NCBI GenBank assembly: GCA_910584845.1
Contig: CAJUDH010000014.1
Location: forward strand, 18,064-82,063
Length of the DNA: 64,000 nt
From: an uncultured Lachnospiraceae bacterium
GTDB lineage: Bacteria; Bacillota; Clostridia; Lachnospirales; Lachnospiraceae
Direction of reading: 5' to 3'
The translations under genes and the position numbers were made by a program. This document shows positions 55,449 to 64,000 of the stretch, piece after piece. Numbering within the stretch: the stretch's first letter is position 1; every line of letters starts with the position of its first letter. The notes under the pieces were generated by a model. It had not been told where the DNA came from, searched no databases, and worked only from the letters and a program-made list of their open reading frames with translations.

Positions 55449-56232
55449 ACCTTTGCCCCCCTTTCCGTCTGTGTGGCCATGAGCCGGGCTTACATCGGCT
55501 ATGGCCTGCAAAATGCCCTCCGGGAAGAGTTGTTAAACCGGGGCATTAAAAAAAGCATGGCCACCGTAATCACCCAGGTGCGGGTGGACGAAAATGACCC
55601 TGCTTTCTTAAACCCAACCAAACTGGTCAGGCATTTTGTGTCCCAAGAAGAAGCCCTGGAAGCCCAGAACAACAAAATCCCGGTAGTGGAGGCTCCGGAC
55701 GGGGGTACCGCCGGGTAGTGGCCTCCCCAAGCCAGCTGAGATTGTTGAGCCGGAAACAGTGAAAGGCATGCCGGAAGCCGGTGAAATCGTCATTGCCAGC
55801 GGAGGAGGCGGCATCCCCGCTATCCGCAAAGGAAACCATTTCAAAGGGGTAGGCGCCGTTATCGGCAAAGATTTTACCGGCTGCCTGCTGGCCCGGGAAT
55901 TAAATGCCGATTTCCTCATCATCCTGACTGCCGTGGAACAAGTGGCACTCCATTTCGGCATGCCACAGGAAACATGGCTTAGCCGGATTTCTGTCAAAAA
56001 AGCAAAAAGATGCGTAGAAGAAGGGCATTTTGCCCCTGGTCCCATGCTCCCTAAAGTACAGGCAGGCATATCCTTTGCCGCCTCTGCGCCAGGGCGCGCC
56101 GTGCGCATCACTTTTCGTTATAATGCAGCCTGAAAGCCCGATCAACTTTCTGCGCCAGGGCGCACCGTACTCATCACTTTGCTGCAAAAGGCGAAGGACG
56201 GCATCCACGGCAAATCCGGATCAGGATCGTAG
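55449..56232 (+). pseudogene. arcC: Carbamate kinase (arcC-like) pseudogene with several indels
   Basis: Homology to carbamate kinase runs through several frames: VCVAMSRAYIGYGLQNALRE and TVITQVRVDENDPAFLNPTK, then after two 1-base deletions near 55700-55730 IVIASGGGGIPAIRKGNHFK and FLIILTAVEQVALHFGMPQE. A further break near 56090-56155 involves a duplicated segment (GCGCCAGGGCGC, copies ~60 bp apart), after which TVLITLLQKAKDGIHGKSG ends at 56232. The first ~70 residues with the GGNALG motif are missing. It lies tail to tail with the transglutaminase gene. No functional enzyme can be made. Confidence 0.85.
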
Positions 56233-56239
56233 GGCAGCT

Positions 56240-57394
56240 TTAACGCCCCCGGACCCCGGCGTAAGCTTCTTCACTTAACTCCGGGCCGTTCACCAGCCAT
56301 AGATCCGGCCCATTTCCGGGGTAAAGCCATACCCTGTTTTCCACGGCGTGGGAATCCAGAAATGGCCGGCCATCGGGGCCCGGAGTCCGGGCCCCCACCA
56401 GCAGGTAGCCCTTTCCCTCATATCCGGAAAGGGCCCCTGCCCCGGCAGCCGGGTCATCCATCATGGCGTCAACCCCATACCAATTACCCCCGATTTCCAC
56501 ATAATTCCAGACATGGTCCTGGCTATTGGTAATCACGCAGGGCACACCGGCTTTGTCACAAAGCACTTTAAAAGCCTTGGCATAGGCATAACATACCGGC
56601 CCCTGGGCGCCAACGCTGCCCGACAGCGCGCTGACGCATTCCCATGCCTGTGGCACTTTGGCACGGATATCGTCGGTAGGCCGCCCGGCGGCCAACGCTT
56701 CCGCCACCAATGTGTTATATTGGTTATTCTCCACTAAAACATCATGAAAATAGACGGCCTTTTCCCCGTCATCCGCCCCTTTTGGCAGATCCGAGACAAT
56801 CTTTGCCACGTCCCTGTCCCTTTTTTCAATCGCAGCCCGTATGGTATCTTGGGTATACCCGGTATAGCGGAAACCGGAAGCCCTGGCAACGTCCTCCAGC
56901 GCAAAAAACAAGTACACGGCATGGGATTCTTCATCTTCAAACCACCTCTGCCACTGGCCGTCCAGCCAAAAAACTTCCGGATAGTCGTGAAGAAACCCTT
57001 GGAACGCTATGCCGACGCTGCGAAGGGCATAATCCTTTTCCTCCCCCTTAACCGCCCCCAAAAAGATTCCCGTGAATTCATGGGACTTCACAAAATCCCC
57101 GGCTTTTAATGTTTTCAAATATTTGAAGGAAACCTCCACTTGGCAGGGGCTTAAGTCAAAATAGCAATCTTCGATGAAATAATCCCGGTATCCGTCGTTG
57201 TCCGATGCCTCAATGCATATATCATAAAACTCTTTGGCATATTCCGGCAGCCTGACCCGGTCAATCCATTTGGCATGGCGGCTTTCTGTCAATATAGGGG
57301 CGTCCCCCTCCCCGGCCGCGGCTGTGGAAAGCCATGTTGACGCCGTAATGCCAGCCAGCAAAACCGCCGCTAATCCTTTGATCCATTTCTTCAT
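56240..57394 (-). CDS. Secreted transglutaminase-like domain protein
   Basis: 384 residues. A signal peptide (GLAAVLLAGITASTWLSTAAA) marks export. Residues ~215-330 hold a transglutaminase-like core: AVYFHDVLVENNQYN, the catalytic Cys in GPVCYAYAKAFKVLCDKAGV, and the His and Asp in ITNSQDHVWNYVEIGGNWYGVDAMMDD. Such secreted proteins may act as proteases or cross-linkers at the cell wall. ATG 57394 follows TGGGGAAA. The C-terminal part is rich in loops and has no anchor. A role with the neighbouring DUF5722 gene is possible since both are exported. Confidence 0.82.
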   Translation of the reverse strand: MKKWIKGLAAVLLAGITASTWLSTAAAGEGDAPILTESRHAKWIDRVRLPEYAKEFYDICIEASDNDGYRDYFIEDCYFDLSPCQVEVSFKYLKTLKAGDFVKSHEFTGIFLGAVKGEEKDYALRSVGIAFQGFLHDYPEVFWLDGQWQRWFEDEESHAVYLFFALEDVARASGFRYTGYTQDTIRAAIEKRDRDVAKIVSDLPKGADDGEKAVYFHDVLVENNQYNTLVAEALAAGRPTDDIRAKVPQAWECVSALSGSVGAQGPVCYAYAKAFKVLCDKAGVPCVITNSQDHVWNYVEIGGNWYGVDAMMDDPAAGAGALSGYEGKGYLLVGARTPGPDGRPFLDSHAVENRVWLYPGNGPDLWLVNGPELSEEAYAGVRGR

Positions 57395-57600
57395 ATTATT
57401 TTCCCCACATCTTCTGCCGGCAAAACCCCACATGGCTGCACAGCCGGTTTTCTATTTTGCCTCCGCAAAAGCCCCCGCCGGTTTTTTATTTGCCGGCCAA
57501 TTCCGGCATGTGGCTTTTCCCCTTCCCAGCCGTCAGCCATTTTATGTTTTATGCCCCATGCCAATCCGGCACATGCCTATCTTTTGGCAAAAAGGCAAAT

Positions 57601-58719
57601 CTACGGATTCCCTGCATTCCGGTAAGCTTCCCAGCTTAATTTTTTATTTCCGTTTACGTCAAGGAGCCCAAACGCGTAATTTTGGCCGATCAGCACCTGC
57701 TCGTCCCTTAAACGGTTTAACATAAATGCTTCTACATACGGGTTGGCCGCCGCCGCCTCATAAGCCTCCACAATACATTGGGCCTGTAATTCCTGGCACT
57801 CGCCGCCGTGGGCCGGTGACAGGGAGGTAAAGCCTTGCTCCGACAAAATCAAATGGCGCACAGTACCTTGGGGGGAAAGCATGTCCGTTTGTGCCATATA
57901 GTCCGTCAATACATGGAGGTTATTTAAATTAATAATGTAAGTGTCAGGCCGGTCCATGGCATGGCGGTTCCCACGGAAAACAGGGTCTTCAAATACTTCC
58001 GGGTATGCGTGCCAGGCAATGCCGTAATCCGTATCCCGCAACAAGTTATTCAGGCGCGGCAGCATATCTACCACCCCGAATTTAAAACCTTCCACCTGCC
58101 CTACGTTCCACCGGAAATCAAAGGGGATATAGACCCGTGCCAGGCTGTTGGCGCCTTTAATGGTGTCATACCAAGTACGGAAAGCTGTCGCATAATGGGC
58201 GCAATAAGTATCAATGTCCATGGGCCCGATGTAATTCCATGCCTGCCCGTCATTTACCTCATTGCCGATCACCCAATTGGACACCAGGTTTTGAAACCTG
58301 CCTGTGACACGTCTGGCGGCTTCCCTGGTTGCTTCCAGGCCGTCTTCGCTTAATGTGTTAAAAGCATAATAATTCGCCCCTGACGGCTGGGCTACCGGGA
58401 GCAGGGCCGGGCTGTACGAAGCCGCCGCCCAGTCGTTAAGCACAATAACCGTCACGGAAATCCCCGCCCTTTTTAATGCGTTCAGATAGCTTTCATAAGC
58501 GTTCATCATATTTGACTGGAATGCCCATGACATGGGGAAATTTGTAATTACCTGGGATACGCCCAGCTCGGCCGCCTGGGCCACCTCAAATTCACTGTTG
58601 ATCAAAACCCCTTTGATGGAAGCCGGTTCCTGGTAAAAATCTGCGTATGCCATAACCGATGTTGACACACACAATACGGTTGCAGCAAGGGCTGCCATAA
58701 TCCGTTTCGTAAATTTCAT
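57601..58719 (-). CDS. Secreted DUF5722-type protein with glycosidase-like barrel
   Basis: 372 residues. The signal peptide MAALAATVLCVSTSVMAYA precedes a TIM-barrel-like sequence. WVIGNEVNDGQAWNYIGP contains an NE pair like the acid/base of clan A glycosidases, and HLILSEQGFTSL has an acidic residue in the expected nucleophile place. NLNNLHVLTDYMAQ and FMLNRLRDEQ are typical of the DUF5722 family. Substrate unknown. It could work on cell-wall or host polysaccharide. The start is the ATG at 58719 with GAAAGGGG upstream. Confidence 0.8.
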   Translation of the reverse strand: MKFTKRIMAALAATVLCVSTSVMAYADFYQEPASIKGVLINSEFEVAQAAELGVSQVITNFPMSWAFQSNMMNAYESYLNALKRAGISVTVIVLNDWAAASYSPALLPVAQPSGANYYAFNTLSEDGLEATREAARRVTGRFQNLVSNWVIGNEVNDGQAWNYIGPMDIDTYCAHYATAFRTWYDTIKGANSLARVYIPFDFRWNVGQVEGFKFGVVDMLPRLNNLLRDTDYGIAWHAYPEVFEDPVFRGNRHAMDRPDTYIINLNNLHVLTDYMAQTDMLSPQGTVRHLILSEQGFTSLSPAHGGECQELQAQCIVEAYEAAAANPYVEAFMLNRLRDEQVLIGQNYAFGLLDVNGNKKLSWEAYRNAGNP

Positions 58720-58933
58720 GCCCTTTGTACCCCTTTCTTAATCAACTTTTATCAACATTTTATGACAGGTTGCAAGGGGTTGTCAAGTTATTATAAAAAT
58801 ACCCGGTTATGGCAGGAATTTGGTGGCGGCCTTTACCGGCGGCGTGGCTGCGGGCATAACGGCTCGCCTTTTCCGCCAGTCCGGCACATTATGCGAAATT
58901 CTATTGTGTTCCATTCATATGGATTTCTTGTTG

Positions 58934-59077
58934 TCAGCCTTGCCCCTGCTTTTGCCTGATCTGCTTACCGTTCAATCGCGCTGTTTCCATTCCCTCCTTT
59001 GTTCTCTGATGCAAAGCCTGTACTTCTTTCTCCAACTGTTCAAAAGCAAACCTTATCGGTTCCTTTGCCAGCGACAT
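58934..59077 (-). pseudogene. Fragment of a serine recombinase (resolvase)
   Basis: A 47-codon frame (MSLAKEPIRFAFEQLEKEV, then HQRTKEGMETARLNGKQIRQ) matches the central and linker part of resolvase/invertase-type recombinases, where RTKEGMETARLNGK is a hallmark. The catalytic N terminus and DNA-binding C terminus are absent, though traces (ARLTTRNP) continue in another frame. It marks the left edge of the AT-rich acquired region. Between 58720 and 59191 I see nothing else coding. Confidence 0.7.
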
Positions 59078-59191
59078 TTGGAGCAATCCGTTTTATTTCA
59101 ACGCCTGTTGTGTTGACACATAAATGATAGTTTTCCTTTTCGCCCCATTTGGTATCAGTCAAAAAATTTCTGTATGCCTCCCTGTTTTTAT

Positions 59192-60555
59192 TTACCCTTC
59201 TTGCACCCCAGTGTTCTGTCTGCTTAGTTTTTTATATGCGCTGATATACAAGACAACGGCAAGAACAATCGAAAGAATATCTGCAATAGGCTGTGCAAAC
59301 ATAAGGACGCTTGCGCTTGCGAATATGTTTAAAATATACAATGCAGGTATATAAATAATTCCTTGTCTGCTTAAATTGATTATCAGAGCGGGAATTACGG
59401 CGCCCATTGCCTGTATTGCATTTGTCAGTACATAGAATATTCCAAAAAAGATACTGGTTGTAAGCAAAATCCTTGAAAAATTTACGGCATAACCGAATGC
59501 ATTTACATCCGTTATAAAAGCGCTTACAATCTGATTTGTAAATAAATAGCATAAAGCAGTCATTACAAAGCTGACCGCAAAGGCAAAGAAGAGTGAGAAT
59601 TTTAAGAGCTTTTTATAACGATCCCATTTTTTTGCGCCAACACAAAAACCTAACAATGGCTGTACGCCCTGTCCTATGCCAATCGTAAGCATTCCGGAAA
59701 TCATTGTGACTTTCATGGCAACGCCGGCTCCTGCGACTGCCATATCTCCGTATCCCGCCATAATCCCATTCAAAATAATGTGGGAAACACTCATTAAAAG
59801 AGAGGCGAGAGAAGCGGGAATACCAATAGAAAGGACGCTGCTGCATATTTTATCTTTATAGCTAAAATCTTTTATGTGAATACTAAGCATAGACTTTCCG
59901 TTTATAAAATATAAAACATAATATAAAGCAGCGGCAAAATTGCCAATCAAAGTCGCGATAGCAGCACCCTTAATATCCCAACCAAACCCCAAAATCATAA
60001 TAGGGTCTAAAATAACATTCAGCAGATTTCCAATAATCTGACCGAGCATGGCTTTTGTTGCCTGCCCCTCTGCACGCAGAATATTTGAAAAACAATTGGA
60101 AATCAGCACAAACACACCGCCAAAGGAAACAACCGTCAGATAATCTTTTGCAAAGTCCCATGTGTCCGCACTTGCCCCGACTAACACAAGAATGTTATCC
60201 ATAAAGAGCAACGACAGGCAGGACATAATCATTCCTGTAACGACACATGACCACATACAGAAAGAAGATATTTTTTTTGCATGGCCTTTCCGTCCTTCTC
60301 CCATAGCCCTTGAAATGGCAGATGTTCCGCCGATACCAAAAATCATGCCGACAGACATAAATATTAAAAAAACGGGGCTTGCAAGCGACACGGCGGCAAG
60401 CTGATAAGCATCATGCGTCTGACCGATAAAAATATGTCGGCTAAATTGTAAATCAGTGTCATAAGCATTGCCGCCATAGCAGGTATAGCATTTCTCACAA
60501 CCGCCTGTGATACAGGCATAGAGTTATAGGCTTCTAATGTGTTCTGTCCTTTCAT
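59192..60555 (-). pseudogene. MATE efflux transporter gene with a 1-base frameshift in a T tract
   Basis: The 3' part (60391-59192, ~399 codons) encodes most of a MATE exporter (MSVGMIFGIGGTSAISRAMG, IPASLASLLMSVSHIILN). Its beginning lies in a different frame at 60555-60370 (NAIPAMAAMLMTLIYNLAD). The junction is a run of five T on the minus strand (60428-60432); adding one T gives the expected NLADIFFIGQTHDAYQLAAV-like join. So it is either a recent slippage mutant, a phase-variable tract, or a read error. ATG 60555 follows AGGGGG. A MarR regulator lies just upstream. Confidence 0.8.
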
Positions 60556-60567
60556 AATTACCCCCTT

Positions 60568-60600
60568 AAAGTCAATAGCAAAGCATTGATAGCTTGCTAT
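60568..60600. promoter_or_regulatory. Inverted repeat, likely MarR operator before the MATE gene
   Basis: ATAGCAA (60575-60581) and TTGCTAT (60594-60600) form a dyad just before the MATE start. The 14 bp AAAGTCAATAGCAA (60568-60581) recur exactly at 61115-61128 in the marR promoter. Confidence 0.55.
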
Positions 60601-60641
60601 ATTGTTTGGCAAATGAAATACCCGTTCATGGAAACGAGTAT

Positions 60642-61067
60642 TTATGATAAGTTACCGGTTATTTTTTGGAGCAGGCTGACAAAGACCATTTTTTCCGTTT
60701 CGGTAAGTGATGACAGTAAACGTTCTTCTTCTTCTTCTAGTTTTTGTTTCGCTTTGCTGCTGTATTGTTCTCCATATTGTGTTAAACGGATATATTTTAT
60801 GCGTTTGTCAGACGCATCGCCGAAACGGTCTATCAACCCTTTGCTTTCCATTTTAGCGACAATCCGTGCAGTAGTGGATTGTGCGACATGAAGTATTTTT
60901 TCTAGCTCTTTTAAGGACATTTGCTTATCGGCTGAATGAACCAAAGCCCGTAAAACATTGATTTGTGAAAAGGTTAAATCTAAATTCCGTAACGTGTTAT
61001 TGATATTTTTTTCCTGTACGTCATGTATCTGTTTCAGAAGAATGCTACATGGAGATTGATTCTCCAT
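60642..61067 (-). CDS. MarR family transcriptional regulator
   Basis: 141 residues with the MarR winged helix-turn-helix (LKELEKILHVAQSTTARIVAKMESKGLI, quoted in parts: recognition helix VAQSTTARIVAKME; wing RFGDASDKRIKYIRLTQYG). It lies directly upstream of the MATE exporter on the same strand and probably represses both. Lower GC and different codon use than the main chromosome fit horizontal transfer. AGGAGG precedes the ATG. Confidence 0.9.
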   Translation of the reverse strand: MENQSPCSILLKQIHDVQEKNINNTLRNLDLTFSQINVLRALVHSADKQMSLKELEKILHVAQSTTARIVAKMESKGLIDRFGDASDKRIKYIRLTQYGEQYSSKAKQKLEEEEERLLSSLTETEKMVFVSLLQKITGNLS

Positions 61068-61093
61068 TTATTTTTCCCTCCTTTCCGACAGTC

Positions 61094-61128
61094 AGTATAC
61101 TACTCTTTCCGCCGAAAGTCAATAGCAA
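61094..61128 (-). promoter_or_regulatory. Promoter and operator half-site of the marR-MATE pair
   Basis: On the minus strand TTGACT (61122-61117), 17 bp and TATACT (61099-61094). The -35 box is embedded in the 14-bp sequence shared with the MATE upstream region, a natural autoregulatory site. Confidence 0.65.
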
Positions 61129-61265
61129 GACATTAATTTTTTCATATGAAATACATTCTGCGTATTTTCCATTCCACATGAACTCATTATAATATCTTTC
61201 AGAATTTTCAGGATAGTATTTACGTGCTCATCTGTCACGGTTTCCGGGCTTGTAAAATAAAAATC

Positions 61266-61637
61266 AGCCACAAAAGCCTTGTGGCACTGGCAAATTTTTA
61301 TGGGGTGTCAACGGATTACCTTCCTGCCGAACAGAAGACCAAAACCATTCGGACATGGAACTTACAAAGCTGCATTTGACTGATAATATGGTGGAACTGT
61401 TAAAAAGCTGGCGTATCAACAACCGGCTGCTGTGTGAGATTGCCACCATGTGAGAACTTTGTTACCCTGACGGCGGACACGGAGATTTATGTGGATGGTG
61501 TCGCAACCTCCCACTTCAAGGACTTTAACAGCCTTCTGGAAGTCCTGCGAGTAAAAGTGCTTTCCCAATATCCGCCGATAGGGGAAGATACTGCTTTAAA
61601 GGCATTAAAAGCTATGAAGGTACACGAACATGTCTGA
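61266..61637 (+). pseudogene. XRE-family helix-turn-helix regulator, 5'-truncated and frameshifted
   Basis: Three pieces in three frames join into one protein: SLVALANFYGVSTDYLPAEQ (HTH end), ELTKLHLTDNMVELLKSWRI with NNRLLCEIA, then FVTLTADTEIYVDGVATSHF. This layout is seen in XRE regulators carried on conjugative elements of gut Clostridia. The first part of the helix-turn-helix is missing and two frameshifts are needed. It is therefore a relic of a mobile element. Confidence 0.6.
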
Positions 61638-61643
61638 ATATCC

Positions 61644-62438
61644 TCACCAGTTAGCGGAATACTCTGTAGCCCACAACATTTCTTCCAAATCATCATCTGA
61701 AATAGAGTACTGTTTTTGTATTGGTTTCAACGCCGTGATTATTTTATCAAATTCTTCATCATCATCTATTTTGTCTGATAATTCATTATAATTCTGTAAC
61801 CCACACTCTTCTTTTAGCACCCGAATCACTGCTTTTTTTGAAGCCTCTTGCAGCGAATCACAATCCCTGTCATAAAGTATTTCATCAAGATATGTAAGCA
61901 GATTCTCGGAAATCAACTCCATGCACTGGTCTATTTCCTCTGGCGTCACTGTGTTTTCATCAAAATCAAACAGTACCTCATGGTCAATCTGATAAATTCC
62001 GCATTCCTCTTCTTCCGGCATTTTTTCCAGACGGATACAACGGATAAAATAGCCCTCTTTATCCCATGCAAAGGGCAAATAGCCACATCTCACAAGAACA
62101 GGGTTCCAGGATTCCTTCACTCCCTTAAAGTGTTCCGCTACGGAATTACGTCCTATGGGATTATCGAAGCAGTGATGGGTAACTGTCAGAAATGCCTTCA
62201 AAGAAAGAGGCAGTTCAACCCCTATTTCTTTTTCCAATTCCTTGATTTCCTCGTCTGAAACCAACGCCGGAACCAACTTCCATTTCTTCCATTCTTCATC
62301 AGGGGCCGCATCATCGCTCCACATTTCTTTTTCCGCTTCCCCAAGAGGAAGTGTTACATAGATTTCTTCCTGTGAAAGTTTCTGATAATACCGTTCAAAA
62401 AAATTCCTCATGTATTCTTGATACTCAGCATAGATCAT
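61644..62438 (-). CDS. SMI1/KNR4 (SUKH) family protein
   Basis: 264 residues. The core ALVSDEEIKELEKEIGVELPLSLKAFL and the segment LPFAWDKEGYFIRCIRLE are characteristic of SUKH-superfamily proteins; in bacteria these are often immunity proteins for contact-dependent or secreted toxins. An acidic C-terminal extension (DKIDDDEEFDKIITALKPIQ) follows. No toxin gene is adjacent, so it may be an orphan immunity gene carried by the mobile element. A weak GGAGGGG precedes the ATG. Confidence 0.78.
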   Translation of the reverse strand: MIYAEYQEYMRNFFERYYQKLSQEEIYVTLPLGEAEKEMWSDDAAPDEEWKKWKLVPALVSDEEIKELEKEIGVELPLSLKAFLTVTHHCFDNPIGRNSVAEHFKGVKESWNPVLVRCGYLPFAWDKEGYFIRCIRLEKMPEEEECGIYQIDHEVLFDFDENTVTPEEIDQCMELISENLLTYLDEILYDRDCDSLQEASKKAVIRVLKEECGLQNYNELSDKIDDDEEFDKIITALKPIQKQYSISDDDLEEMLWATEYSANW

Positions 62439-62569
62439 TTCCGTCCCCTCCTTTTATCCCGATTTGCCGATAGCTCCATTATACCGCAATCACTATCCCC
62501 AGGGAATAGACTTTAGAAAAATTTCAGTTCAAAGCCTCATCCTTATCCTCTGCCTGCCGGCATACGATT

Positions 62570-63612
62570 TCAAATACATTGCCATCCCCAGAGACGTTTT
62601 GTAAAGGACTTTTTAATCAAATCCACAAAAAATTTACATTTGAGGTAAACGGGGTGCTTGATGCTCTGCCCATTTACATGTTTATAATAGTTACGCGCCT
62701 GAGTAGAGCGGACCACCACATACTGCCATACCCTTTGAAATTGTGAGGCGGATAACGGCTCCCCGTTGCTGTCGGAAATCACATATTCCGAAACAGAGGT
62801 TTCTTTGACTTCCCGCAGGCAATCTACCAAGCACTTGGGAATTGGTATGTCCCTCCGGGCTGCTTTCGTTTTTAATGTGGTAGAAATCACCGGTCGGTTA
62901 TGTTCTGTGCGCCATGCTCGCCTTACAGATATGTAGGGAGTAGGTTCGTCCAGAAATACACAGTCCCATTGCAATGCAAGGATTTCTTCCCGGCGCAGAC
63001 CGGAATACAATCCAAGCACAATAAACAAGTGGGGAGGAAGTCCTTTGACCGTATCCAAAAGCACCTCTACCTGCTGATCTGTCAGTGCCTCTTTCTTTTT
63101 CGCGGCCTTGCCACCCTTTCCCGATATGCCCACACAAGGGTTGCATTGAAGTATTTGGCTGCGCTCTGCCGAGTAAAAAACGCATTTGAGGAGCATATTC
63201 ACCTTACTGTATAATCCCTCTGATTTTTTCGACAGCGGCACAAGTGCCAGCCGAATATCGTCCGCTGTAACTTCCTCCATATACATCTCCCCCAGGGGCT
63301 TGATGATATAGTTCTTCATATCAGCGGTATAGCCTTTCAATGTAGCAGCGGACACTTTGGCAGACTGCATAAGCAGCCACTTCTCGCAATACTCGGTTCA
63401 GCAACAGTAGGCGATTTTCTCCGGAAAGTGGCGCTGTCAATCTGCTCTAACGCCTCCAGCTCCTTATCATATAATTCTTCGGGTGTTCTTGCATAAAGAG
63501 CCACCAATTTTCCGTCTGTGTCCTGAATCCTCGTTCTGTAATATTCAATGCTGTTAAGTTCAACTGTACCATATTGAGGAATTGCCCTTTTTCTTTTTGC
63601 CAATTCCGTCAC
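62570..63612 (-). pseudogene. Tyrosine recombinase/integrase, frameshifted and missing its C-terminal catalytic part
   Basis: The N-terminal arm-binding part (KRAIPQYGTVELNSIEYYRT) starts at 63612, but a 5-bp excess near 63395-63399 shifts the frame. The SAM-like core-binding domain (QSAKVSAATLKGYTADMKNY) and catalytic box I Arg (LGLYSGLRREEILALQW) follow in the next frame. After SIKHPV the sequence departs from the family: the His-x-x-Arg box and catalytic Tyr are absent. It cannot recombine. It resembles integrases of Tn916-type elements. Confidence 0.82.
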
Positions 63613-63687
63613 CTCCTAAAAATAATCTCCAGCGCTGTATCTTTGTTTTATCAGATATACGGGATTCCATCAAGGATACGGAATGAG

Positions 63688-63918
63688 TCATGCTCTGGCA
63701 CTTCGTGGTTTGCGGTACGTTGCCCCTTTTTCTATCGGCTTCGCACGATGGGTACATTTTGCGATATACTCCTGAAGGCCCGCATCAGTGAAGTATACGC
63801 AACCATTCTGCACATACTGAACATAGGCAATCAGACCATTATTGCGGGCAGCATCCAACGTGGCAATACTGATCCCCAAAATCTTTGCAGCTTCTTTTCG
63901 TGTAATAAGTTTTTCCAT
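63688..63918 (-). CDS. Excisionase-type DNA-binding protein
   Basis: 76 residues with a MerR-like winged helix (LITRKEAAKILGISIATLDA) and a basic C-terminal tail (HRAKPIEKGATYRKPRSARA). It fits the excisionase/helix-turn-helix-17 class that directs integrase toward excision. It is encoded 75 bp upstream of the integrase on the same strand, the standard xis-int order of Tn916-like elements. The gene looks intact, though its partner is broken. Confidence 0.85.
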   Translation of the reverse strand: MEKLITRKEAAKILGISIATLDAARNNGLIAYVQYVQNGCVYFTDAGLQEYIAKCTHRAKPIEKGATYRKPRSARA

Positions 63919-63978
63919 GAAACATATTCCCTCTAATCTGTCAAATTTGTCATTGTGCTTTCAAAATCACATGAATAC

Positions 63979-64000
63979 GCTGGCAGACAAAACTGCCAGC
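63979..64000. repeat. Perfect hairpin at the window edge, possible terminator
   Basis: GCTGGCAG and CTGCCAGC pair over 8 bp across a 6-nt loop (ACAAAA). The sequence after it is cut off, so a T tract on the plus strand cannot be checked. Confidence 0.4.

Noticed and set aside
55900..56208. Minus-strand small protein with repeated GAPWRR motif
   Set aside because: It is the antisense of the duplicated segment in the carbamate kinase pseudogene.
59124..59354. Plus-strand open frame at the end of the MATE gene
   Set aside because: Antisense to the MATE C-terminal helix region; no ribosome site.

Overview
The window looks like a chromosomal segment of a gut-type, low-to-moderate GC member of the Clostridia, most likely a Lachnospiraceae relative. 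The signs are strong AGGAGG-type ribosome sites, YesM/YesN and LplB-type sugar systems, many MATE exporters, an iron-sulfur L-serine dehydratase, a HydE hydrogenase maturase, and a SNF2 helicase with a SWIM finger. Most of the window is GC-rich. The last ~5 kb (about 58.9-64 kb) is clearly AT-richer and carries recombinase relics.

Layout. 0-3.5 kb: end of an unknown gene, a TrpR-like YerC regulator and an amino-acid ABC importer with a promoter and ~220-nt leader. 3.9-6.1 kb: MATE exporter plus an AraC-GNAT fusion. 6.2-11.1 kb: a decayed patch holding a degenerate short tandem repeat, a methyltransferase stub, a YczE-like membrane gene broken by an 11-bp tandem duplication, a 6-phospho-beta-glucosidase with its RpiR regulator, and a MATE remnant. 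Two related AT-rich repeat blocks flank the latter genes. 11.1-12.7 kb: L-serine dehydratase (sdaAB-sdaAA).

12.9-30.5 kb is a coherent alpha-1,6-glucan (dextran) utilisation locus, all on the minus strand. In transcription order it has an intracellular GH13 alpha-1,6-glucosidase, a YesN response regulator and YesM sensor kinase, then a terminator and a new promoter. After these come a sugar-binding lipoprotein, two permeases, a glucan/cell-wall-binding repeat protein, a 1710-residue secreted protein of about ten carbohydrate-binding-like modules with no visible catalytic domain, and a secreted GH66 dextranase-type enzyme. The likely flow is capture and cutting of dextran outside the cell, import of isomalto-oligosaccharides, and hydrolysis inside.

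30.7-37.5 kb: a broken cyclase-family gene, a lipoprotein, RNA 2'-phosphotransferase KptA, GNAT, TatD and YccF genes, and a MarR-MATE pair whose promoter sits inside a perfect 17-bp inverted repeat.

37.6-44.5 kb is the most unusual part. An SPFH/Band-7 gene on the minus strand is preceded by an RNA-like element that reads as a circularly permuted tRNA. It has a canonical T arm, a short acceptor stem capped by a GAAA tetraloop, a canonical D arm, and ends that open in the anticodon stem. Divergent from it are two tandem WYL regulators, followed by a Cof-type HAD phosphatase and a PF09818-type ABC-class ATPase with an Arg/Gly-rich insert. This matches the Band-7 plus tRNA-like RNA arrangement proposed for RNA-repair or RNA-stress systems.

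44.6-58.7 kb holds housekeeping and metabolic genes: DAHP synthase, SNF2 helicase, uppP, ung, hisF-hisH, a SIR2-like protein, hydE, an iron-dependent alcohol dehydrogenase, a broken carbamate kinase, a transglutaminase-like secreted protein and a DUF5722-type secreted glycosidase-like protein. 58.9-64 kb is acquired, decaying DNA: a resolvase fragment, a frameshifted MATE with its MarR regulator, a broken XRE regulator, a SMI1/KNR4 gene, a truncated tyrosine integrase and an excisionase.
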